Positions 51,425 to 59,886 of a DNA stretch of 64,000 bases are shown here, piece after piece. The DNA is from Paeniglutamicibacter antarcticus. GTDB lineage: Bacteria; Actinomycetota; Actinomycetes; Actinomycetales; Micrococcaceae. Both the position numbers and the translations under genes were made by a program. The notes under the pieces were generated by a model. That model saw nothing but the letters and a program-made list of their open reading frames with translations. It was not told the origin of the DNA and did no database searches. Position 1 is the stretch's first letter. Every line of letters starts with the position of its first letter. The stretch spans positions 1 through 64,000 of the forward strand of contig NZ_CZJT01000150.1 of the NCBI RefSeq assembly GCF_900010755.1. The letters run 5' to 3'.

Positions 51425-52942
51425 GTGCTGAAATTTATTCTCAAAAGGCTGGGAGCTTCGCTGGGCATTTTGCTCGCCGCTTCCTTCCTTCTCTATATAT
51501 TGGTGATCAATGCGGGTGACCCTCTCGGGGACCTTCGCGAGAGTGTCTCGGATAACCGCGAACACCTGATGGCCCAACGTACCGAGTACATGAACCTGGA
51601 CCAGCCTTGGTACGGGCGATACTGGACCTGGCTCACCGGCGTCAGCAAGTGCTTTGCACTCCAGTGCGACCTCGGCACCAATATCCAGGGACAAAACGTT
51701 GCCGACCTGCTCTCGGTAGCAGCATCCTCAACATTGCGCCTGGTGGTTCTGGCCACGGTGCTGGCCGCCATCTTCGGCATCGCTATCGGTGTGCTCACCG
51801 CAGTGCGCCAGTACTCGGGACTCGATTACGGGGTAACGTTCCTGACCTTCCTGTTCTTCTCCCTTCCGGTCTTCTGGGCAGCTGTCATGCTCAAGGAGTA
51901 CCTGGCCATCGGGTACAACGACTGGATCAAGGAACCCGGTTTCAGCACCCCCCAAATCATCGTCATCGCAATGGTCTTCGGCTTCCTGATGCAGGTCTTC
52001 CTCGCAGGATCCGTCAAGCGCCGGCTGATTACCTTTGCCGTGTCAGCGGCATTCGTCGGCGTTGCCATCCCGTACCTGGTGTGGCTGAACTTCTTCCGCT
52101 ACCCGCAGCTTGGACTCGTGGGCATCATTGTCCTTTCGCTGGCCATCGCGCTCAGCGGAACCGCCATGACCGTGGGCGTGCGCAACAAGCAGGTCCTGTA
52201 CCCGGCACTGATCACCGTGGCACTGGGCATCATCATGTACTACGCGACCTTCTCCCTGCTCCAGGCACCCAACACCTGGCTGCTGATTGGCGGCGGCATC
52301 CTGGCCGTGGGCATCCCCGGCGCCATCGGCTACTTCATGGGCGGCCGACTGCGCAAGGTAGCTATGTGGGTCAGCGCCTTCACTGGCTTCGCCCTGGCGG
52401 CCCTGACGGTGCTTGACCACATCTACCGGGCCTGGCCCGGTTTCCTGAAGCTCAAGCCACGTCCCATCGGAACCATCGGTTCGCAGACCCCCGACTTCGT
52501 CGGCGGCTTCTGGGATGTCTTCTTGGACCGCGGCGCCCAGCTGCTGCTGCCCACCATCTTGCTTGCGGTGATCTCGCTGGCCAGCTATTCCCGCTACACC
52601 CGAACCTCGATGCTCGAGGTCGGCCAGCAGGATTACATCCGCACCGCCCGTTCCAAGGGCCTGAGCGAGCGCACAGTGATCTTCCGCCACGCCTTCCGCA
52701 ACGCACTGATCCCCATCGCCACCATTGCCGCCTTCGACTTTGCCGGCCTGATCGGCGGCGCGGTGATCACCGAAAACGTCTTCGGCTGGAAGGGCATGGG
52801 CGAAATGTTCGCCACCGGGCTGACCCACGTGGACCCGGCGCCGGTGATGGCCTTCTTCCTGGTCACCGGCAGTGCCGCGGTGCTATTCAACATGCTGGCG
52901 GACATCTTCTACGCGCTGCTTGACCCGAGGATCCGGGTATGA
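51425..52942 (+). CDS. enlarged ABC transporter permease, DppB/OppB type (system 2)
   Basis: A 505-residue permease, almost 200 residues longer than the DppB norm. The N-terminal part (KFILKRLGASLGILLAASFL, GDPLGDLRESV, LTAVRQYSGLDYGVTFLTFL) and the C-terminal part with the EAA loop (QDYIRTARSKGLSERTVIFR, HAFRNALIPIATIAAFDF, GGAVITENVFGWKGMGEMF) are normal. Between about residues 175 and 345 there is an insert with five or six extra hydrophobic segments (FVGVAIPYLVWLNFF, LVGIIVLSLAIALSGTAM, LLIGGGILAVGIPGAIGYFM). GTG start. Overlaps the next permease gene by 4 bp. Confidence 0.9.
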   Translation: MLKFILKRLGASLGILLAASFLLYILVINAGDPLGDLRESVSDNREHLMAQRTEYMNLDQPWYGRYWTWLTGVSKCFALQCDLGTNIQGQNVADLLSVAASSTLRLVVLATVLAAIFGIAIGVLTAVRQYSGLDYGVTFLTFLFFSLPVFWAAVMLKEYLAIGYNDWIKEPGFSTPQIIVIAMVFGFLMQVFLAGSVKRRLITFAVSAAFVGVAIPYLVWLNFFRYPQLGLVGIIVLSLAIALSGTAMTVGVRNKQVLYPALITVALGIIMYYATFSLLQAPNTWLLIGGGILAVGIPGAIGYFMGGRLRKVAMWVSAFTGFALAALTVLDHIYRAWPGFLKLKPRPIGTIGSQTPDFVGGFWDVFLDRGAQLLLPTILLAVISLASYSRYTRTSMLEVGQQDYIRTARSKGLSERTVIFRHAFRNALIPIATIAAFDFAGLIGGAVITENVFGWKGMGEMFATGLTHVDPAPVMAFFLVTGSAAVLFNMLADIFYALLDPRIRV

Positions 52943-54018
52943 GTGGGCACCAGGACAACGAAGAGCTAAAGGGTTCATCGAACATGGAAACTGAAATCGG
53001 GCCAGACGGGCAACCGCTCGTGAGCTTGGCCGAAGTCGAAGACGCGGAACTGGCACAAAAGGACAGCCAGTCAATGAGCCAGGGGCAGCTGATTCGCCGC
53101 CGCTTCCTGAACCACAAACCGGCGATCATCTCCAGCATCGTCCTGGTGGTTATCACCCTCACGGCGTTCACCTCCATTGGTTTTGCAGGCATTCCCGGCT
53201 GGTGGAACCAGAGCTACCTCAAATCCGCCGAATTGATCAACGGCGGAGCCCCCACGCTGCACCTGTGGCCCACGTGGCTCGGCGGCCAGGGGTTCGCGAT
53301 CGGGGACCACCCATTCGGGCAGGACAACACCGGCAAGGACTACTTTGCCCTGGTGATGCGCGGTACCCAGAAATCCATCATCATCGCCGTGGTGGTTGGC
53401 GCGGTGGCCACGGTCATCGGTGCCGTCATCGGTGCCGTGGCCGGCTACTTCCGCGGCTGGGTCGACGAGGTGCTGATGCGCCTGACCGACCTTTTCATCG
53501 TGATCCCGCTGTTGGTGCTCGCCGCCGTGCTGGGAAAGATGGCCGGATCGGCATCGGGTTCCATTTTGACGTTGGCCTTCGCACTGGGCCTGTTGACCTG
53601 GACCGGGCTGGCACGCCTGGTGCGCGGTGAAATCCTGACGCTGCGCGAACGTGAATACGTGGCAGCCGCCCAGGCCATGGGGTCCAAGACCAGCCGGGTC
53701 ATCTTCAAGCACCTGCTGCCCAACACCGTGGGCGTGATCGTGGTGAACGCTACGTTCGCGATCGCCGGCGCCATCCTGCTGGAAACCTCGCTGAGCTACC
53801 TCGGGTTCGGCGTCAAGGCCCCCGAATCGTCGCTGGGCCTGCTGATCAGCCAGTACCAGAACGCCTTCACCAACCGCCCCTGGCTGTTCTGGTGGCCCGG
53901 CATGATGATCGTGACGATCGCCCTGAGCGTGAACTTCCTGGGCGACGGATTGCGTGATGCCTTCGACCCCCGCCAGACCCGCAAGGCAAAGCGCCGTAAC
54001 AAGAAGGAGCTCTCATGA
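52939..54018 (+). CDS. ABC transporter permease, DppC/OppC type (system 2)
   Basis: A 359-residue permease with a cytoplasmic N-terminal region of about 50 residues ending SQGQLIRRRFLNHKPAIISS. The periplasmic loop after span 1 is longer than usual (about 60 residues). Typical features: HPFGQDNTGKDYFALVMRGT, DEVLMRLTDLFIVIPLLVLA, EAA loop REYVAAAQAMGSKTSRVIFK and LSYLGFGVKAPESSLGLLIS. Overlaps its neighbours by 4 bp on each side. Confidence 0.94.
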   Translation: MSGHQDNEELKGSSNMETEIGPDGQPLVSLAEVEDAELAQKDSQSMSQGQLIRRRFLNHKPAIISSIVLVVITLTAFTSIGFAGIPGWWNQSYLKSAELINGGAPTLHLWPTWLGGQGFAIGDHPFGQDNTGKDYFALVMRGTQKSIIIAVVVGAVATVIGAVIGAVAGYFRGWVDEVLMRLTDLFIVIPLLVLAAVLGKMAGSASGSILTLAFALGLLTWTGLARLVRGEILTLREREYVAAAQAMGSKTSRVIFKHLLPNTVGVIVVNATFAIAGAILLETSLSYLGFGVKAPESSLGLLISQYQNAFTNRPWLFWWPGMMIVTIALSVNFLGDGLRDAFDPRQTRKAKRRNKKELS

Positions 54019-55715
54019 GCATCCAAGCACAGGTGCCAAGCAGCATCGGCACCGCGCTGAGCTTTGAGAACCTCAGCGTTGTATTCGACACCGAATTTTC
54101 CCAGGTCCATGCCGTCAAGGGGCTTTCCCTTGAGGTGTACCCGGGCGAGGTGGTGGCCCTGGTCGGTGAGTCCGGCTCCGGCAAATCGGTGACGTCCACC
54201 GCGGCCATGGGCTTGCTGCCGAACAATGCAAACATCAGCGGCAAGGCATTCGTCGGTGGCATCAACGTCGTCGGTTTGCCCGAGGCCAAGATGCGCAAGA
54301 TGCGCGCCACCGACATCGCCATGGTCTTCCAGGAACCGATGACCGCGCTGAACCCGGTGCTGACCATCGAACGCCAGCTCACCGAGTCGCTCGAGCTGCA
54401 CGGCCTGGCCTACGGCAAGGAAGCAACAGCACGCGCCATCGAGCTGCTGGAATTGGTCGGCATCCCGGATCCGGCCAAGCGCATCAAGCAGTACCCGCAC
54501 CAGTTCTCCGGCGGCCAGCGTCAGCGCATCGTGATCGCCATGGCGATCTCCTGCGACCCCAAGGTCATCATCGCCGACGAACCCACCACCGCCCTTGACG
54601 TGACGGTGCAGGCCGAAATCCTTGACCTGCTCCGTGAGCTGAAGGACAAGCTGAACACCGGCATCCTGCTGATCACCCACAACATGGGTGTTGTCGCCGA
54701 CCTCGCGGACCGCGTGGCAGTCATGTTCCGCGGGTCACTGGTGGAAACCGGCACCGTGGACCAGGTCCTGAACCACCCGCAGCACCCGTACACGCAGAAG
54801 CTGCTCTCCTCGGTGCCGCGCCTGGAAGCAGTGGACGTGAGCGGCAATTGGGTTCCCGAACCCCTGGCCGCGGTTGACCCGAACCGCAAGCTGATCCTTG
54901 AAGCCAAGAACCTGGTGCTGGAATACGACATGCGCGGAACCAAGTTCCGTGCAGTGGATGATGTTTCCTTCGACATTGCCCGCGGGGAAATCCTCGGCAT
55001 CGTGGGTGAATCCGGCTCCGGAAAGTCAACGATCGCCAAGGCAGTTTTGGGTCTGTTGCCGGTGGCCTCGGGCAAGCTTGCGGTCCAGGGCAGCGACCTG
55101 ACCAAACTCCGTCCCAAGGCGGCACGGGCCATCCGCGCCAAGATGGGTGTGATCTTCCAGGATCCGGCCGCCTCGCTGAACCCCCGGTTCCCCATTGGGG
55201 ACTGCATCACCGAACCCATGGTGGTGCACAAGGTCGGCAACCGCGCCGAGCGGATCAAGCGGGCCAAGGAGCTGCTGGAGGCCGTGCACCTGCCGACCTC
55301 GGTCATCAACCGCTACCCGCACGAGCTCTCCGGCGGCCAGCGTCAGCGCGTGTGCATTGCGCGCGCCCTGACCTTGGACCCGGAACTGCTGATTGCCGAT
55401 GAGCCAACCAGTGCGTTGGATGTTTCGGTGCAGGCTGCGGTGCTGGAAATGATCCAGGAACTGCAAGAACGCTACGAGTTCGCCTGTTTGTTCGTCAGCC
55501 ACGATCTGGCGGTCATCGACCTGTTGGCCCACTCGGTGGTCGTCATGAAGAACGGCAAATCCATCGAACAGGGCCGCGTCAGCGATGTGTTGCATGCACC
55601 GCAGGAAGACTACACACGCAAGCTGTTGGCCGCGGCCCCGGTTCCCGAACCGGGGGAGCAAGCGATTCGCCGCGAGGCCCGACGTCTGCTGCTCGCGGCG
55701 GAAAAGGGCCTGTAG
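54015..55715 (+). CDS. fused double ATPase of peptide ABC transporter (system 2)
   Basis: A 566-residue DppD-DppF fusion. NBD1: GESGSGKSVTS, SGGQRQRIVIAMAISCDPKV, ADEPTTALD. NBD2 from about residue 290: GESGSGKSTIAKA, LSGGQRQRVCIARALTLDPE, ADEPTSALD. Both have the oligopeptide-type tails (HPYTQKLLSSVPRLE; QEDYTRKLLAAAPVPEPG). Ends at a 20-bp hairpin facing a convergent gene. Confidence 0.95.
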   Translation: MSIQAQVPSSIGTALSFENLSVVFDTEFSQVHAVKGLSLEVYPGEVVALVGESGSGKSVTSTAAMGLLPNNANISGKAFVGGINVVGLPEAKMRKMRATDIAMVFQEPMTALNPVLTIERQLTESLELHGLAYGKEATARAIELLELVGIPDPAKRIKQYPHQFSGGQRQRIVIAMAISCDPKVIIADEPTTALDVTVQAEILDLLRELKDKLNTGILLITHNMGVVADLADRVAVMFRGSLVETGTVDQVLNHPQHPYTQKLLSSVPRLEAVDVSGNWVPEPLAAVDPNRKLILEAKNLVLEYDMRGTKFRAVDDVSFDIARGEILGIVGESGSGKSTIAKAVLGLLPVASGKLAVQGSDLTKLRPKAARAIRAKMGVIFQDPAASLNPRFPIGDCITEPMVVHKVGNRAERIKRAKELLEAVHLPTSVINRYPHELSGGQRQRVCIARALTLDPELLIADEPTSALDVSVQAAVLEMIQELQERYEFACLFVSHDLAVIDLLAHSVVVMKNGKSIEQGRVSDVLHAPQEDYTRKLLAAAPVPEPGEQAIRREARRLLLAAEKGL

Positions 55716-55778
55716 CCACTGAGATGTTTTGCCCCCGGTCACTGGCTCGGGGGACGGCACATCAAACAGAAGTTAAAC

Positions 55779-55825
55779 CGAAGGCCGGATGCCATCCCTG
55801 GAAACGGGATGGCATCCGGCCTTCG
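55779..55825. terminator. strong bidirectional terminator between converging genes
   Basis: Perfect 20-bp stem (55779-55798 with 55806-55825), TGGAAAC loop, between the peptide transporter operon and the convergent acetyltransferase gene. Confidence 0.8.
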
Positions 55826-55872
55826 TGGTTGCCGCACTGAGGCCAAGAGGCATCCATGATACGGGGGAGTGG

Positions 55873-56337
55873 CTAGGCCAGTTCCATGATGAATTCCTTG
55901 ACGACCGCTGCACGGGCGTTGGAGAAATCGGAGGCCTCGTCGATGACCTTGAATCCACGGCGTTCCAAGACCTTGATGGAACCGATATTGTCCTGCACAA
56001 CGCGGGCGCGCAACGGGCGCTTGGTGTATTCGGCAAGGAATGCGTCAACTGCCGAGGTGGTGATGCCCTTGCCCCAGTAGCGGCTTGCTGTCCAGAAACT
56101 GATCTCGGGAACATCATCGTTCTCGAAGACAAGAATCGAACCTGCCACCTCGTCATCGTGCATGATGGTACGGGAAATCACCGAAGGATCGTTGAGGATC
56201 GAGTTCCAATGGTGGTTGAAAACCCCTCGGTCGGAGGGATTGCGTGCCGTGAAGGCAGCCATCAGGTTTGCTGCGGGGTCTTGCTGGTGTTCGAAGAACT
56301 GGTCAAGGTCTTCGGGCTGTATCGGCCGTAGCTGCAC
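55873..56337 (-). CDS. GNAT-family acetyltransferase (RimJ/RimL-like)
   Basis: A 154-residue single-domain GNAT. The N-terminus VQLRPIQPEDLDQFFEHQQD, ISFWTASRYWGKGITTSAVD (motif A region) and ARVVQDNIGSIKVLERRGFK (motif B) fit the RimJ/RimL type; substrate is unknown. The GTG at 56337 is used because a GAGAGG site lies 8 bp before it and the GNAT fold begins there; a much longer in-frame extension upstream runs over the TetR gene and is not coding-like. Confidence 0.85.
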   Translation of the reverse strand: MQLRPIQPEDLDQFFEHQQDPAANLMAAFTARNPSDRGVFNHHWNSILNDPSVISRTIMHDDEVAGSILVFENDDVPEISFWTASRYWGKGITTSAVDAFLAEYTKRPLRARVVQDNIGSIKVLERRGFKVIDEASDFSNARAAVVKEFIMELA

Positions 56338-56372
56338 GGTCACTGCCTCTCTATTGTATTGATCGACTTGTC

Positions 56373-56987
56373 CTAGCCTACCGGGGTGGACAAGGCGGCG
56401 GTCGCCATCTGCTTGAGCAGTTTGCGCAAGCCCTTCTTTGAGGTGCGCGGGGAGTGTGCGGAGTGGGCTGTCGAATTCAACAGGCCGAATGCCGCGTGTG
56501 CCCGGAAGCGGATGACTGTTGCCGATTCCTGGGGGTGTATCAGGTGTAATTGCTCGGTCCACAAGGCAATGTAGTCGCGCTGCAATTTACGTACAAGATG
56601 AAGTTCGGTTTCGGGCAAGGCTTCAAGGTTGCGGTCCTGCACCTGGATGATGTCCGGGCGGGTGAGCGCAAAGTCGGTGTGGAAGGAAACGAGCCGATCC
56701 AGGATTTCCTCGGGTGACCCGCCATTGGCAAGCACCTCCCGTCCACCCTTGAGCAAGTCCTTGCTGACCCCGACCAACAGGGCAATCAGCACCGCCGGTT
56801 TGCCGGAAAAATGCCGGTAGACGGCAGGGCCGCTAATGCCGCAGGCGGCACCCAAATCCTCAAGGGAAACGCCTGCGTATCCGCGGATGGCAAACAACCG
56901 GGTTGCTTCGGTCAGCAGGTCGTTGCGTCGTTGTGCTTTGGCCTTGTCCCTTTCTGTTGAAGCCGGGGTGATTGGCGTGGCATCCAT
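56373..56987 (-). CDS. TetR-family transcriptional regulator
   Basis: A 204-residue repressor-type regulator with the TetR helix-turn-helix at about residues 22-68 (RRNDLLTEATRLFAIRGYAG, VSLEDLGAACGISGPAVYRH, FSGKPAVL) and a C-terminal ligand domain. It is divergent from an acyl-CoA dehydrogenase gene 246 bp away, and a 16-bp palindrome at 57110 is a good operator candidate. Acyl-CoA-responsive control of fatty-acid or branched-chain acyl catabolism is likely by analogy with FadR/LiuR-type TetR proteins. Confidence 0.92.
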   Translation of the reverse strand: MDATPITPASTERDKAKAQRRNDLLTEATRLFAIRGYAGVSLEDLGAACGISGPAVYRHFSGKPAVLIALLVGVSKDLLKGGREVLANGGSPEEILDRLVSFHTDFALTRPDIIQVQDRNLEALPETELHLVRKLQRDYIALWTEQLHLIHPQESATVIRFRAHAAFGLLNSTAHSAHSPRTSKKGLRKLLKQMATAALSTPVG

Positions 56988-57109
56988 GGGCGTTTTCGTT
57001 GCTCCTTTGCATCCCCAGGAGGGCCGGTTCTCGGTCCCGTCTGGGTTGCTGATGTGAATCTTGATGAAGGCCTAGACAACTGTGCCGCACGACACTAGCC
57101 TCGAATTCA

Positions 57110-57125
57110 GTTAATGATCACTAAC
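57110..57125. promoter_or_regulatory. palindromic operator candidate for the TetR regulator
   Basis: GTTAATGATCACTAAC is an inverted repeat centred on TGATCA with one mismatched pair. It lies between the TetR gene (start 56987) and the acyl-CoA dehydrogenase (start 57233), the normal place and size for a TetR operator. Confidence 0.6.
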
Positions 57126-57232
57126 ACTACGTGGTCACGTGGCAAACCCCAAGAGCTTTACGGGGAAGTTGGCATGGACAATCCGGCAACCGCCGGCAGG
57201 GTCCATCGGGCACCAAACTAAGGGGCTGGGCA

Positions 57233-58396
57233 ATGATCAATCTGGAACTCGACGAGGAATACCGCCAGCTCGCGGATTCTGTACGCGAATTCGCCAACGA
57301 GGTCGTGGCACCCGTGTCGGCCAAACACGACGCCGAGCATTCATTCCCTTACGAAGTGATCGCCCAGATGGGCCAGCTCGGCCTTTTTGGCCTGCCCTTC
57401 AGCGAAGACTATGGAGGCATGGGCGGGGATTACTTCGCGCTGGCCCTGGCGATCGAGGAACTTGGCCGTGTCGACCAATCGGTGGCCATCACCCTTGAAG
57501 CAGGCGTCAGCCTCGGGTCCATGCCCGTGTACCGATTTGGCACCCAGACGCAAAAGGAGCAGTGGCTCCCGGCACTGTGCGCCGGTGAACAGCTTGCAGG
57601 TTTCGGGCTCACCGAACCCGGAGCCGGATCCGACGCCGGCGGAACCCAAACCAAGGCGGTACGGGATGGGGATTCCTGGCTCATCAACGGGACCAAGGAA
57701 TTCATTACCAACTCCGGAACCGACATCACCACGCTGGTGACCGTCACCGCCGTCACGGGAACAAAAAACCGCGCAGACGGCAGCGAAACCAAGGAAATTT
57801 CCACCTTCTTGGTGCCGCGGCCTACCCCTGGCTTCACGGTTGAACCCGCGTACAACAAGGTCGGGTGGAACGCCTCGGATACCCACCCGCTGACGCTGAA
57901 AGATGTCCGGGTCCCGGAGGAAAACCTGCTGGGTGAACGAGGCCGCGGCTACGCAAACTTCCTGTCCATCCTCGATGAGGGACGCATCGCGATTGCCGCG
58001 CTTGGCACCGGTGCCGCGCAGGGCTGCCTGGACGAGTCAGTCGCCTACGCCAAGACCCGCACGGCTTTCGGTAAAACCATCGGCTCCAACCAGGGTGTCT
58101 CGTTCATGATCGCCCGGATGGCGGCCCGCGTGCACACTGCGCGGCTCGCCTACTATTCGGCTGCCGCGAAGATGCTGGCCGGAAAGGATTTCAAGACGGA
58201 GGCGGCCATCGCCAAGATGGTTGCCGGGGAAGCCGCCATGGACAACGCCCGGGACGCCACGCAAATCTTTGGCGGCTATGGCTTTATCAATGAGTCCTTG
58301 GTGGCCAGGCACTACAGGGATTCAAAGATCCTAGAAATTGGCGAAGGCACCACCCAGGTGCAACTCATGCTGATTGCCCGCTCATTGGGACTTTAA
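57233..58396 (+). CDS. acyl-CoA dehydrogenase
   Basis: A 387-residue FAD enzyme making the alpha,beta double bond in acyl-CoA, passing electrons to ETF. Signature 1 is GFGLTEPGAGSDAGG and signature 2 QIFGGYGFINESLVARHYRD; the catalytic-Glu region reads ILEIGEGTTQVQLML. Other parts: EYRQLADSVREFANEVVAPV, RTAFGKTIGSNQGVSFMIAR. The ATG at 57233 begins the domain; in-frame codons before it are not family-like. Next to a MaoC-type hydratase, which would act on the product, so the two probably form one beta-oxidation or branched-chain route. Confidence 0.92.
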   Translation: MINLELDEEYRQLADSVREFANEVVAPVSAKHDAEHSFPYEVIAQMGQLGLFGLPFSEDYGGMGGDYFALALAIEELGRVDQSVAITLEAGVSLGSMPVYRFGTQTQKEQWLPALCAGEQLAGFGLTEPGAGSDAGGTQTKAVRDGDSWLINGTKEFITNSGTDITTLVTVTAVTGTKNRADGSETKEISTFLVPRPTPGFTVEPAYNKVGWNASDTHPLTLKDVRVPEENLLGERGRGYANFLSILDEGRIAIAALGTGAAQGCLDESVAYAKTRTAFGKTIGSNQGVSFMIARMAARVHTARLAYYSAAAKMLAGKDFKTEAAIAKMVAGEAAMDNARDATQIFGGYGFINESLVARHYRDSKILEIGEGTTQVQLMLIARSLGL

Positions 58397-58548
58397 GGCA
58401 AAATGCTTGCCATGGGACGGCCAACTTTTTGTAGGATACGGACTACGGGCTTTCACGAACGGCACCGTGCCGCCAAGGCTCCCCGGCCCGAACCGGACAT
58501 CGGGTCACCAGCTGGCGCAGTTTCGATTACCGAAGGGGCAGTGACATC

Positions 58549-59106
58549 TTGAATGATGACCAGTTGAATCATGGCCAGTTGGATGATGACCAGCCGCGCA
58601 GGATCGAACAACGCGGGCTCTATTTTGACGAACTCGACGCCGGCGCCCTGTATGTGCATTCCCCGGGACGCACGATGACTGAGACCGATAACGTCCTGTT
58701 CACCACGCTGAGCATGAACACCCAGGCGCTTCATCTGGACGCTGCGTTCTCGGCCACCCAGCCCTTTGGGCGACGCGTCATGAACTCGATGTTCACCCTG
58801 GCCACCATGGTGGGCCAATCGGTCGCCCAACTGACCCAGGGAACCCTCGTCGGACAGCTGGGGCTCACTGACATCAGGTTCCCCCATCCGCTCTACCCGG
58901 GGGACACGCTCTACACCCAGACAACCATCGTGGACCTGCGGCTATCGAGCTCCCGGCCGGGGCTGGGCGTTGCGACCTTCGCGCACATCGGTCGCAACCA
59001 GGACGGCATCACTGTCGGCGAGGCCACGCGCGTCTGCCTGATGTTCACACGCGAGGCGCACGCGCAGCATAAGCTCAACAACTGGGGAAACGACGACTGG
59101 ACCTAG
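58549..59106 (+). CDS. MaoC-family dehydratase
   Basis: A 185-residue hot-dog-fold hydratase. The core has GLYFDELDAGALYVHSPGRT, LFTTLSMNTQALHLDAAFSA (hydratase-2-like motif, with Asn rather than Asp before the His), FGRRVMNSMFTLATMVGQSV and DIRFPHPLYPGDTLYTQTTI, resembling mesaconyl-CoA hydratase-like MaoC proteins. The predicted TTG start lies in three tandem 15-bp repeats (58549-58593, encoding LNDDQ, LNHGQ, LDDDQ), so the real start may be further down. It follows the acyl-CoA dehydrogenase by 152 bp. Confidence 0.85.
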   Translation: MNDDQLNHGQLDDDQPRRIEQRGLYFDELDAGALYVHSPGRTMTETDNVLFTTLSMNTQALHLDAAFSATQPFGRRVMNSMFTLATMVGQSVAQLTQGTLVGQLGLTDIRFPHPLYPGDTLYTQTTIVDLRLSSSRPGLGVATFAHIGRNQDGITVGEATRVCLMFTREAHAQHKLNNWGNDDWT

Positions 59107-59127
59107 GCCAGAGGCCGGCCGGGCAAT

Positions 59128-59886
59128 TCAGTCGCGCCCGGGGTTCCACACGTAGCGGTTCTCTGGACGTCCGGCGCTCCCGTACCGGGGCGTCATCCTG
59201 GCCCTGGACACGGTCACCAGGTATTCCAGGTAGCGTCTGGCGCTGACCCGGGCCAGGCCCAGTTCGGCGGCCAGCTCGGCGGCCGAGTAATCGGCCCCCG
59301 GGACCCGCAGGCGTTCGGTGACTGTGTTGAGCGTGGTCCGGGACAGGCCCTTGGGCGGAAGTGGTGCCTCGGATTTCTGCGGGGCACGCGTTGCGGCCCG
59401 TTGTGCTCCGGAAGGATTCGCGGGTTCCTGCGGTGCCGGTGAACGCAACTTGTCGATGCTGCGCTGATCGAGCCCCTGTTCGGAGGCCCGCAATTTCACC
59501 AGCGTGGAGCGGTTGGCAACATAGTGGTCCAGCCGCGCCCTGAATTCCGCCGAGCCAAACGGCTTGACCAGGTATTCAATGACGCCGCCGGCCAGGGCGC
59601 CACGCACTGTCGCCAGTTCCCTGGCCGCGGTGATGGCAAAGACATCCAGCCGGTCCCCGTCGGGCCCAGAGCGCACCCGGGAAAGCACCTCCAGTCCGCT
59701 CAGGTCCGGCAGGTGGATATCGAGTAGCAGCAAGTCCGGGCGCAGGGTGGAGATCATCTCCAGTCCCTGCTCACCGGTGTGGGCGGTGCCTACCACCTCG
59801 AAGGCGCCATGGGCCATCAGGAAACCGTGGTGCACCCCGGCCACCGCGGGGTCGTCGTCGATGATCACTGTGCGGATGGGGCTCAT
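59128..59886 (-). CDS. CitB/DpiA-type response regulator
   Basis: A 252-residue regulator: receiver domain with acidic D10-D12, phospho-acceptor D56 (LLLLDIHLPDLSG) and K107-region LVKPFGSAEFRARLDHYV, then a C-terminal HTH (LSRTTLNTVTERLRVPGADY, SAAELAAELGLARVSARRYL). This layout is that of CitB/DcuR/DctR regulators of di- and tricarboxylate use. Overlaps the kinase gene by 4 bp, and the pair is divergent from tctCBA, its likely target. Confidence 0.92.
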   Translation of the reverse strand: MSPIRTVIIDDDPAVAGVHHGFLMAHGAFEVVGTAHTGEQGLEMISTLRPDLLLLDIHLPDLSGLEVLSRVRSGPDGDRLDVFAITAARELATVRGALAGGVIEYLVKPFGSAEFRARLDHYVANRSTLVKLRASEQGLDQRSIDKLRSPAPQEPANPSGAQRAATRAPQKSEAPLPPKGLSRTTLNTVTERLRVPGADYSAAELAAELGLARVSARRYLEYLVTVSRARMTPRYGSAGRPENRYVWNPGRD

